Positions 8,201 through 13,621 of a stretch of DNA of 15,649 nucleotides are shown piece after piece (position 1 is the stretch's first letter; every line of letters begins with the position of its first letter). Origin of the DNA: Fibrobacter sp. (GTDB lineage Bacteria; Fibrobacterota; Fibrobacteria; Fibrobacterales; Fibrobacteraceae). The stretch is from assembly GCA_017520105.1 (NCBI GenBank), contig JAFWRL010000059.1, forward strand, positions 1 through 15,649. Direction: 5' to 3'. The translations under genes and the position numbers were made by a program. Under the pieces are notes generated by a model, which did not search any database, was not told the DNA's origin, and worked only from the letters and a program-made list of their open reading frames with translations.

Positions 8201-9315
8201 TCTTGATTGGCGAACCAGTCATTCAGATGCCTTTTGCAAATTACAAGATATCTCTCGATTCTCCGATAGATACGATAAAGGCTTTGGATAAGATTAAGTT
8301 ATCTGGAACGGTTTCGGGACTTTCGAATGGCAATATTGCATTGACGCTTAGAGAAGGCCGCTATATCAAGCTCCTGCCGACGCAAAGGTCGGCTGGAGAT
8401 ACGCTTGAAGTCAAATATGATGGTCCGCTCATTTATTCAGAAGTCATTCCTGTAGCAGGTGGGCGCTTCGAAACGGAATTCGTGACTCCGAAGAAACTGA
8501 ATATCGGAGACTCTCTTGCGGAAATGCGTGCGTGGGCATATTCGTCGAACGATGTTTCCGTTGGACGCTATCACGGGATGAATATTAAAATTTCTGGCGT
8601 ATCCAATTATGCGGATTCGTTGAATGACAAGACTGCGCCAAACATCTGCATCCAGTCGTGCTATGCCGGGGCTTCGTCTTGTTTTGCCGACAACCAGTTT
8701 GTCAAGTTCCAAACGCCTGCTTGCCTGCAAATCGTCATCGAAGACGAAACCGCGCTTGATTACCGCGAACAGGCCGACGAAGGCATAACATTTGAAATCT
8801 TTGGCTTGGAAGACCCGTATCATCCGGCTCCGCTGTTGGAACAGACGTCTAAACGTGCTGTTGCACGCAAATCGCTAACGACCGAAGCGTATCCGCCGGG
8901 AGATTACACGTTTAGGGTACGCGCCCTAGATGTGTTGGGTAACATCTCTACGAAGACTGTGAATCTCCAAATTACCGAGTCTATGCAGACAGGGCTTTCG
9001 GATGTGTTCAATGTCCCGAATCCGATGGGGAAGAAGGGTACGACTTTCTACTTCAAGAATCTTGCAGGGGATCAGTCTCCGAAGGTCACGATTTTCATTT
9101 ACAATCAGCATGGTCGCCTTGTCAAGGTCATTAAGGATGCAAAGTCCGGTGAAACCCATTGGAATGGAAAAGACAATTACGGTCGCTTGCTGGCAAATGG
9201 GCTGTACCACTACGTTGTTCGAAGCGAAGCAAAGGTAAATACCCAGAACGAAGAAAAGGCTAGCACCAAAACAAGAACTTGGACTAAAAAACAGAAATTG
9301 TTGATATCGAGGTAA
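5215..9315 (+). CDS. porU: Type IX secretion system sortase PorU-like C25 family peptidase
   Basis: A 1366-residue gingipain-family (C25) protein. In Porphyromonas, PorU removes the C-terminal signal of T9SS cargo at the outer membrane and transfers the cargo to its surface anchor. An N-terminal signal sequence (NSIIKKFQILLVACATASSLASS) is followed by a long beta-rich N-terminal region. The C25 domain spans about 633-1005: YLIITPEEF at its start, H876 in YFGHGS as the catalytic His, C910 in NSFSCTVGRFDEG as the nucleophile, and a closing VLIGEP motif. The SC-x-x-x-RFD context is that of PorU rather than secreted gingipains. Residues about 1264-1366 form a FlgD/CTD-like beta domain (VPNPMG, IFIYNQHGRLVK, GKDNYGRLLANGLYHY) with a Lys-rich insertion near its end. 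The GTG start is the only one that gives a signal peptide. It is somewhat longer than typical PorU. Confidence 0.85.
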   Translation: MNSIIKKFQILLVACATASSLASSVVEDSKKHFILDDEVLDSSKETCEDGSGKFFHPEDAFYMDSSSVPIRHYRLAVPSNNKPSVSVTNSELLPLDAPLCKSTPAKFIPVSVSAPFLKDNLWMVDVRVPLYVKQGNSVALRKAFRLKVDFASAAVGGRNPGARALMQVSNAKSASQFGVAGASVSSLRREASSEIDNVVQLAEFIVGDKGSSAIASFSEDGMYAVSYETINNALNKIGRRGLSGIPVEKICLYGASPDTLPDMAPGAKLRNPNQLFELPIKVNDRNGDGIFSEGDSLYFVGYGNAFWKRIDSEPLSYSKTGMSYFHSYSPYSYYQHFVFGYKEVGKGLRMETLAQPKATPKDIDWYRYVRAEEDELLIDTYYGKGIDWERATGKEWFWKWHARSDTNSYSAQDLRFQSTTDLPGLVSGGKGYVAYSFFPYRTLKSTSGADQSTADTFSIKDYDYRMQFIRFIIAVNGETQFWSDGTLLPGGNFAFAVNSLSKTGNKYELKMLPNQKQYDRFDGYSVAYQWDPSSVAIDSSEWLLPGFATGVIQIPVGKNNDLRVMKFKNFRQIGLLTVSNGFAVDSIGASDDVRYLLFRDKDRRKATLAVQGIMEPSKNAVQKLSQISAKTEYLIITPEEFLAPAESLAVFRSSEKAANPLVTAVVSAENIYRHYTSGSPSPVAIRNFIAYARSVCPDLRFVLLAGAGHYDYRGLNTKLGKNYLPPFEKESSVTEDFFAVLDSGEVVRGRDAYDLDLALGRLPVTSVSEFYGYIQKAKDYEEIGTFDHSEWKSTLLFAADDARNGNAQDDAEHTRHQESLANLIDSLSKAQGFRWNQKKVYLLDYEYDAAGQKQEATNDFLNIMNQGALMTMYFGHGSKVAWASEGLLKLPYLSKLSNKKTYTILNSFSCTVGRFDEGNSRSLSEAFVLEPDVGAIAAIGAARETYAESNRQFAHNFVSKALLVNGNYLGVAYMMSKNPDSGIREADVVYNTEHYVLIGEPVIQMPFANYKISLDSPIDTIKALDKIKLSGTVSGLSNGNIALTLREGRYIKLLPTQRSAGDTLEVKYDGPLIYSEVIPVAGGRFETEFVTPKKLNIGDSLAEMRAWAYSSNDVSVGRYHGMNIKISGVSNYADSLNDKTAPNICIQSCYAGASSCFADNQFVKFQTPACLQIVIEDETALDYREQADEGITFEIFGLEDPYHPAPLLEQTSKRAVARKSLTTEAYPPGDYTFRVRALDVLGNISTKTVNLQITESMQTGLSDVFNVPNPMGKKGTTFYFKNLAGDQSPKVTIFIYNQHGRLVKVIKDAKSGETHWNGKDNYGRLLANGLYHYVVRSEAKVNTQNEEKASTKTRTWTKKQKLLISR

Positions 9316-9318
9316 AAA

Positions 9319-10188
9319 ATGGAATTGCGTGAAAAACCGGGGAAGGTTCAGAAACTTTTGGAACTTTCACTCCGCTTTCGCTTGATTTTTGTGGTTTTAA
9401 TGGTTGGTTTTACTGTTGCCTTCTTGGTGAAGGGGTGGCAGCAGATGGGTTCGCTCCCGCTTGGCGCCTCTGAAGCACTTGGCATGTGGATAGCCGGATT
9501 TACAAACGTCATGTCGGCATGGAATGCTTCGCAGTACATTTTTGTGGCCGGGCTTTCCATGGTCGTGCTCTACTTTGTCTTTGGTGGGGTACGTGGTGGC
9601 ATCGGTGGCTTGCTCGCTCTAGCCGCTTTTGTGGGGGCGCTTTTTGCGTTGGGTGGTGACGAAGAAATGCTCCTCATGTTCTTTGGTGCTTTTGCGGGGC
9701 TTTCACTTTTGCTCCTGCTTTTTGTCAAGTGGAGTGTTGCATGCGCATTGTTCCCGTTTGTGCTTTCGTGGCTGCTGTTGACCGGTTTTCTGGGCTGGTT
9801 CCCGATGATGATAGGGAAGGCTTGGCTCATGTGGGCGGTGCTTAGCGGGATTGCGTTTTCGGGCGTTATCGCCTGCGCGCTGATTGCCGGGAAGGAACTT
9901 GGCGAAGGGACTCCGCAGGCGGGCGCTCTCGTCAAGGCGGGTAAGAAGATGCTTACGCCGGTTCTGATTGCATCGCTTCTTGCGCTTTCGGCGTTGGTTG
10001 TCGATATGGGCGGGACCGTTGACGGGAAAAAAATCGGGAGCGCCGCGATTCTCTGGGTATCGTTTAACGTTTGGTTTTTCGGTTTTACGTTCGGGACGAT
10101 GTCCTTTGCCCCATGGGAACGTCTCCGCGCAGGTTCTCGCCGCGTCAAAATGAGCGACAAGAAAAAGAAATCCACGAAAAAGAAGTAA
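9319..10188 (+). CDS. Polytopic inner-membrane protein of unknown function, coupled to porU
   Basis: A 289-residue hydrophobic protein with roughly eight predicted membrane segments, near residues 20-37, 72-89, 94-112, 116-134, 138-158, 165-190, 212-230 and 240-262 (estimated by eye). The N-terminal tail and the last 20 residues are basic; the Lys-rich end KKKKSTKKK suggests a cytoplasmic C-terminus. I see no transporter or enzyme signature. Its ATG lies three bases after the porU stop, and the GAGG at the end of porU serves as its ribosome site, so the two are probably translated together. Tight coupling makes a role in the same envelope process plausible, but the sequence does not show it. 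Confidence 0.8.
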   Translation: MELREKPGKVQKLLELSLRFRLIFVVLMVGFTVAFLVKGWQQMGSLPLGASEALGMWIAGFTNVMSAWNASQYIFVAGLSMVVLYFVFGGVRGGIGGLLALAAFVGALFALGGDEEMLLMFFGAFAGLSLLLLLFVKWSVACALFPFVLSWLLLTGFLGWFPMMIGKAWLMWAVLSGIAFSGVIACALIAGKELGEGTPQAGALVKAGKKMLTPVLIASLLALSALVVDMGGTVDGKKIGSAAILWVSFNVWFFGFTFGTMSFAPWERLRAGSRRVKMSDKKKKSTKKK

Positions 10189-10196
10189 CTCTTACA

Positions 10197-10230
10197 ATGT
10201 CACCCCGGATTTATTCCGGGGTCCCCATTT
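10197..10230 (+). repeat. REP-like palindrome downstream of the membrane protein gene
   Basis: GTCACCCCGGATTTATTCCGGGGTCCCC contains a perfect 7-bp stem, CCCCGGA/TCCGGGG, around TTTAT. This 'GTCACCCCGG...CCGGGGTCC' form recurs as an intergenic palindrome in many bacterial genomes. It begins about 10 bases after the stop at 10188 and could stabilise the 3' end of the mRNA. It lacks a good T-run, so it is not a standard terminator. Confidence 0.7.
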
Positions 10231-10240
10231 TAACAATTAC

Positions 10241-10276
10241 CAAAAAAGCGCCTTGGGCAGTTTGCTCAAGACGCTT
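10241..10276 (-). terminator. Minus-strand hairpin with T-run
   Basis: On the minus strand AAGCGTCTTGAGC-AAACT-GCCCAAGGCGCTT forms a long stem with one mismatch and one G-T pair, followed by TTTTGG. The uninterrupted T-run exists only in this direction, so it would stop transcription coming from yicC. It is the second such signal that yicC transcripts would meet. Confidence 0.65.
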
Positions 10277-10335
10277 GTTGTTGGAGTGTGGATGTTTTAA
10301 TTCTTTCTGGTTATAAGTTAGATTGTTTTGATGTG

Positions 10336-10363
10336 AAAAGCCCTACTTTTGTAGGGCTTTTTA
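10336..10363. terminator. Bidirectional rho-independent terminator
   Basis: AAAAGCCCTAC-TTTT-GTAGGGCTTTTT is a strong perfect stem with a four-base loop. A-runs on one side and T-runs on the other allow it to work in both directions. It lies between the convergent membrane protein gene and yicC, 38 bases beyond the yicC stop. Confidence 0.9.
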
Positions 10364-10400
10364 TGGATAAAAAATCCATGATGAGAAATCGTGTTGAGGA

Positions 10401-11282
10401 TTAGGCGATGTTTAAGCTTTGCTCGCGGATGCACTCGATTTCGTTCTTGAGCTCGATGGCGAGGGCCGCTATGTCGGCATTTTGGCACTTTGTGCCGAGC
10501 GTATTCGCTTCGCGGCCCATCTCTTGCAAGATGAACCCGAGATTCTTGCCCTGGGCACCGCCCTTGGCGAGCGCGTCGAGGAACAGCTTGTTGTGGCTGC
10601 GGAAACGCGTGATTTCTTCGTGGATGTCAAGTTTGTCCGCCATGATGCAGGCTTCTTGCAGCAGGCGAACTTCGTCGATTTCGGTGTCCTTCATGAGCGT
10701 GTTGATGCGTTCGCGGAACTTGACCTTCCATGTTTCGATACGCTGCGGATCGAGAACTTCGACCTTGTCGATGACATCGTTCAGGTGGTTGACGCGACGG
10801 GTGAGGTCCACGGCGAGGTTCGCGCCTTCTTTTTCGCGCATGGCGATGACTCCGTCTAATGCCTTGTCGAGTTCTGCCTTGAGGTGCTTTTCCCAAAGCT
10901 CGTTATCGCTGTTTCCATCGGTGAACTGTAATACTTCGGGAATGGCGAGCACGTGTTCCAGCTTGATTTCGCCTGCGATACCGTACTTGGCCTGCATCGC
11001 TTTCGTGATTTCGACGAACTTTTCCACTGCGGCCTCGTTGTAGCAAACGGGGATGTTCCCGACGTTGCCCGCTCCAAGCGTAATGGAAAGGTTCACAGAA
11101 CCGCGGACCAGCTTGTCCTTGATTTGTGCCTTGAAGTCATTTTCGAGATAGGCGAAGTTCTTGGGAATCTTGCTGGAAATTTCGAGGAAACGGCTGTTCA
11201 CGCTGCGTACTTCGATAACGCACGTGATTCCTTGCAGAGTGGATTCGCTTTTGCCGAACCCGGTCATGGAGATTATGGACAT
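10401..11282 (-). CDS. yicC: YicC family endoribonuclease
   Basis: A 293-residue protein covering the full YicC family length. YicC is an endoribonuclease reported to act on small RNAs such as RyhB in E. coli. The N-terminal signature MSIISMTGFGKSE and VEVRSVNSRFLE-like segment (here VIEVRSVNSRFLEISSKIP) are present. The C-terminal family domain (about 205-293) carries EVRLLQEACIMADKLDIHEEITR, the LGFILQEMGREANTLGTKC motif with its conserved Glu and Arg, and the closing EIECIREQSLNIA. No clear Shine-Dalgarno lies upstream; instead a TGCGGCAAAGCCGCA hairpin stands 9 bases before the ATG, probably part of a repeat remnant. In many genomes yicC precedes gmk and rpoZ; here it does not, and terminators follow it. 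Confidence 0.93.
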   Translation of the reverse strand: MSIISMTGFGKSESTLQGITCVIEVRSVNSRFLEISSKIPKNFAYLENDFKAQIKDKLVRGSVNLSITLGAGNVGNIPVCYNEAAVEKFVEITKAMQAKYGIAGEIKLEHVLAIPEVLQFTDGNSDNELWEKHLKAELDKALDGVIAMREKEGANLAVDLTRRVNHLNDVIDKVEVLDPQRIETWKVKFRERINTLMKDTEIDEVRLLQEACIMADKLDIHEEITRFRSHNKLFLDALAKGGAQGKNLGFILQEMGREANTLGTKCQNADIAALAIELKNEIECIREQSLNIA

Positions 11283-11285
11283 TTT

Positions 11286-11307
11286 GATTCTTGCGGCTTT
11301 GCCGCAC
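11286..11307 (-). repeat. Probable remnant of the structured intergenic repeat upstream of yicC
   Basis: On the minus strand GTGCGGCAAAGCCGCAAGAATC keeps an inner stem (TGCGGC/GCCGCA, loop AAA) and the right-arm AAGAATC of the repeat seen at 969-1050 and 13309-13346. The left arm ATTCT is missing. It ends only a few bases before the yicC start, where it could affect initiation. Confidence 0.45.
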
Positions 11308-11386
11308 CTAGTTACTAGTTAATAGTTCTTAGTTACTAGTGAATTTAGAAAAAATATTCTAGTAACTAAGAACTTGGAACTCGGAA
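11308..11386. repeat. Inverted and direct repeat of GTTACTAGT type between yicC and metX
   Basis: AGTTCTTAGTTACTAG at 11324-11339 is a perfect 16-base inverted repeat of CTAGTAACTAAGAACT at 11359-11374, with a 19-base AT-rich spacer. A further AGTTACTAG lies at 11310-11318. The repeat ends against the metX stop codon at 11387, so metX mRNA would carry this hairpin at its 3' end. Related GTTCTTGGTCGTTAGT sequence stands on the other side of metX near 13207. The function is unknown. A processing or stability signal, or a weak terminator, are possible. Confidence 0.8.
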
Positions 11387-13180
11387 CTATATCTTCGATA
11401 TTGTCGCGATGACATGTTCTGCACCGAAGTTCGGAAGTCCGATGGCGGTCAGGAACTTGCTCATCTTGTGCTCGTTCTGGAAGTACAAGTTTTCAATCTT
11501 GAATCCTTCCTTGCGGCACAAGGTGTAGAAATCCTTGAGCGTGAGCAGACGGATGTTCGGCGTGTTGTACCATTCGTAGGGGAGTTCCTTCGAAATCGGC
11601 ATACGACCATGCAACATCAGGCTTCCGCGGGCAGACCAGTGTCCAAAATTCGGGAACGTCACGATGACCTGCTTTGCCACGCGCAAAAGCTCGTTCAAAA
11701 GCGCCACCGGGTCGCGGATTTCCTGAATCGTGCGGTTGATGATGGCGTAGTCGAAACTTCCGTCCTTGAGGTCGGCGATGCCGCTTTCGTCCAGGTCGCG
11801 CTGGATGACGGGAACGTCCTTTTCGAGGCAACCGAGAATGCCCTTGATGTTTTTCTCGATGCCAAAACCCGTAATTTTCTTTGTTTTCCACAGGTAGTCG
11901 ATAAGGTCGCCTTCGCCACAGCCGAGGTCGAGCACGTGACTGCCTTCCTTGACGAGCTTGTTCATGAGCTTGAAGTCGCTCTGGTCATGGAATACCGGTA
12001 CCGCCTGTGTCCCGTTTTGCGGAATAATCTTCGAATCGAGGAAACGTCCCACGGCCTTGCCGAGTTCGCCGACTTCAATCAAGAAACCGTCATGCCCGAA
12101 CTGTGTGTCGAGTTCGAGGCTGGTCACGATTTTGCCGGTGTTGAGGAGCGCGCTTGTGATGCGGCGGCTCTCGTGCGGCGGGAACAGCCAGTCCGTCGAA
12201 AGGTTCACGTTCAGGACTTCTGCCTTGATGTCCTTGAACGCATTTTCGATGCTGCCGTATTCCGTTTCGAGGTCGAATGCGTCGGTCGCGTGGGCGATAT
12301 GCAAGTAGCTGTTGGCGTCAAAGCGATCGACGAACTTCGTCCCTTGATAACGTAAATAGCTTTCGATGGGCAGGTTCAAGTCGTACGGCGTCGAGTACGT
12401 GACCGCGTGGTTCTTGTTTTCCTGGTCTTGGGCGCGCTTGAACTTCTTTTCCATGCCCACGGCAGAGAGGTATGTGATATGCGCGAGCTTGCGTGCGTTC
12501 GCAAGTCCGATGTCCGGGCGCGTCATGCCTTCTTCGTAGTAGTCGCCACCGTGGAAGTTCGGGTCTTGCGTAATCACATCGCGGGCCACGACTTCAAAGC
12601 CGAGCGCCTGGCTAGAGAATCGCGGAGAACTTGCGATAACGATGATTCGTTTCACTTGTTCTGGATAATAGATAGCCCATTTCATCGCCTGGAATCCACC
12701 CATGGACCCACCGATGACGCCGTAGAATTCCTTGATGCCAAGGCCATCCGCAAGTTCCTTTTGCGCGTGTACCATGTCGCCAATCGTGATGATGGGGAAG
12801 GAACTGCCGTAAGGCTTGCCCGTGCGCGGGTTGATTGTTGCCGGGCCCGTGGTGCCCTTGCATCCGCCAAGAATGTTACTGCAAACTACAAAGAAACGGT
12901 CAGTGTCAATAGCTTTGCCGGGTCCGATGAGTTCGTCCCACCAGCCGGGCTTCTTGTCATTTTCGGTGTACCAGCCGGCGGCGTGCGCATCGGCGGTCAA
13001 CGGCGAACAAACCCACACGGCGTTATCGCCGGAGGCATTCAATGTGCCGTAAGTCTCGTAACGTATGGTCAGGGCCGGGAGCGTCTTGCCGCTTTCCAGT
13101 AAAAAGCCCTTTTCGCCATAATCCTTGTTGAAATCCTTCGGGATTACGGGACCAAACGATTTATGCAAATATTCACTCAT
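11387..13180 (-). CDS. metX: Homoserine O-acetyltransferase MetX fused to MetW
   Basis: A two-domain protein of about 597 residues. The MetX half (to about residue 385) is an alpha/beta-hydrolase that acylates L-homoserine, the first committed step of methionine synthesis. Numbered from the upstream ATG at 13186, it has S161 in GGSMGGFQAMKW, D332 in STDWLFPP and H365 in FGHDGFL, the full catalytic triad. The MetW half (about 405-599) is a class I methyltransferase-fold domain with VLDLGCGEGDL at 418-428 and the MetW segments INRTIQEIRDPVALLNELLRV and FPNFGHWSARGSLMLHGRMP. metX and metW are usually adjacent separate genes; here one chain holds both. The start is M3 (13180), because a CTATTTTT box (13195-13188) places the probable transcript start just upstream of it; ATG 13186 is the alternative. 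Confidence is high for both halves. Confidence 0.93.
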   Translation of the reverse strand: MSEYLHKSFGPVIPKDFNKDYGEKGFLLESGKTLPALTIRYETYGTLNASGDNAVWVCSPLTADAHAAGWYTENDKKPGWWDELIGPGKAIDTDRFFVVCSNILGGCKGTTGPATINPRTGKPYGSSFPIITIGDMVHAQKELADGLGIKEFYGVIGGSMGGFQAMKWAIYYPEQVKRIIVIASSPRFSSQALGFEVVARDVITQDPNFHGGDYYEEGMTRPDIGLANARKLAHITYLSAVGMEKKFKRAQDQENKNHAVTYSTPYDLNLPIESYLRYQGTKFVDRFDANSYLHIAHATDAFDLETEYGSIENAFKDIKAEVLNVNLSTDWLFPPHESRRITSALLNTGKIVTSLELDTQFGHDGFLIEVGELGKAVGRFLDSKIIPQNGTQAVPVFHDQSDFKLMNKLVKEGSHVLDLGCGEGDLIDYLWKTKKITGFGIEKNIKGILGCLEKDVPVIQRDLDESGIADLKDGSFDYAIINRTIQEIRDPVALLNELLRVAKQVIVTFPNFGHWSARGSLMLHGRMPISKELPYEWYNTPNIRLLTLKDFYTLCRKEGFKIENLYFQNEHKMSKFLTAIGLPNFGAEHVIATISKI

Positions 13181-13186
13181 ATGCAT

Positions 13187-13195
13187 AAAAAATAG
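13187..13195 (-). promoter_or_regulatory. Candidate -10 element for the metX-metW gene
   Basis: On the minus strand TTTTACTATTTTTT resembles the CTATnTTT boxes found elsewhere in the window. The distance to the ATG at 13180 is about eight bases and to the ATG at 13186 about two, which favours a leaderless start at 13180. No SAM-riboswitch-like leader would fit in this arrangement. Confidence 0.4.
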
Positions 13196-13308
13196 TAAAA
13201 TGTTTGGTTCTTGGTCGTTAGTCTTTAGTCAATAGTTAAAGGTCTTTCGCTGATTGTGTTGCTGCTATAGGTTTTGTTTATTGTTGCTTATAAATCAATA
13301 CAAGACTT

Positions 13309-13346
13309 CACTGGATCCTTCACGGCTTTCGCCGTTCAGGATGACG
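13309..13346 (-). repeat. Complete copy of the structured intergenic hairpin repeat
   Basis: On the minus strand CGTC-ATCCT-GA-ACGGC-GAAA-GCCGT-GA-AGGAT-CCAGTG. The outer stem ATCCT/AGGAT differs from ATTCT/AGAAT at 969-1050 by a paired change that keeps pairing. The inner stem is a perfect 5-bp ACGGC/GCCGT with a GAAA tetraloop, and the two are joined by facing GA/GA dinucleotides. Flanks CGTC and CCAGTG are conserved. Confidence 0.85.
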
Positions 13347-13562
13347 TGCCACCATTTCTAATGTAAAATCTTTTCATGCGCGAAACAGCATGATTTTCAT
13401 TATCAGTACTTTTGTAACTTGTTGATTCTCATAAAGTTACAATTCGAATATCGTCCAAAAATTGCAAAAAAACGAAATTTACAATTGAATTTGTTAGATA
13501 CAAATGAGACGGTTGTGTATGTTTTTTTGAAGTTTTTTTCAAATCAAAATATGTTTTCATTG

Positions 13563-13570
13563 TTATATTT
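13563..13570 (+). promoter_or_regulatory. Candidate -10 element for the DsbA-like lipoprotein gene
   Basis: TTATATTT lies about 52 bases before the ATG at 13622 at the end of an AT-rich stretch. A Shine-Dalgarno-like AAAGGA follows at about 13611-13616, so this gene has a normal leader, unlike the suspected leaderless genes. No clear -35 element is seen. Confidence 0.45.
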
Positions 13571-13621
13571 CACTAAAATCATGGGCCGGATGGGCTCAAA
13601 ATTTTAACTCAAAGGACAAAC

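Larger units (their letters stand above)
13187..13621. other. Non-coding intergenic region between metX-metW and the DsbA-like gene
   Basis: This 435-base gap separates two divergent genes. From left to right it holds the metX promoter region, a degenerate repeat GTTCTTGGTCGTTAGTCTTTAGTCAATAGTTAAA near 13207-13240 related to the one at 11308, a complete structured hairpin repeat at 13309-13346, and an AT-rich stretch (about 13380-13580) with T-runs leading to a TTATATTT box and a 50-base leader for the DsbA-like gene. An open frame of 62 codons from 13419 begins with TTG and shows no coding character. I see no convincing small gene or riboswitch here. Confidence 0.7.

Noticed and set aside
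10241..10276. CRISPR repeat or attachment site
   Set aside because: It occurs once, with an imperfect stem and a one-sided T-run, which is explained by a terminator.
11308..11386. Terminal inverted repeats of an insertion sequence
   Set aside because: No transposase is present in or near the repeats, and the 19-base spacer is too short for a mobile element.
13187..13300. SAM riboswitch or T-box leader for metX-metW
   Set aside because: I could not find the conserved core sequences of a SAM riboswitch, and the probable transcript start is next to the start codon, leaving no leader.
13419..13607. 62-codon open frame in the gap before the DsbA-like gene
   Set aside because: It starts with TTG, lacks a ribosome site, is very AT-rich, and overlaps the probable promoter; no coding character is seen.
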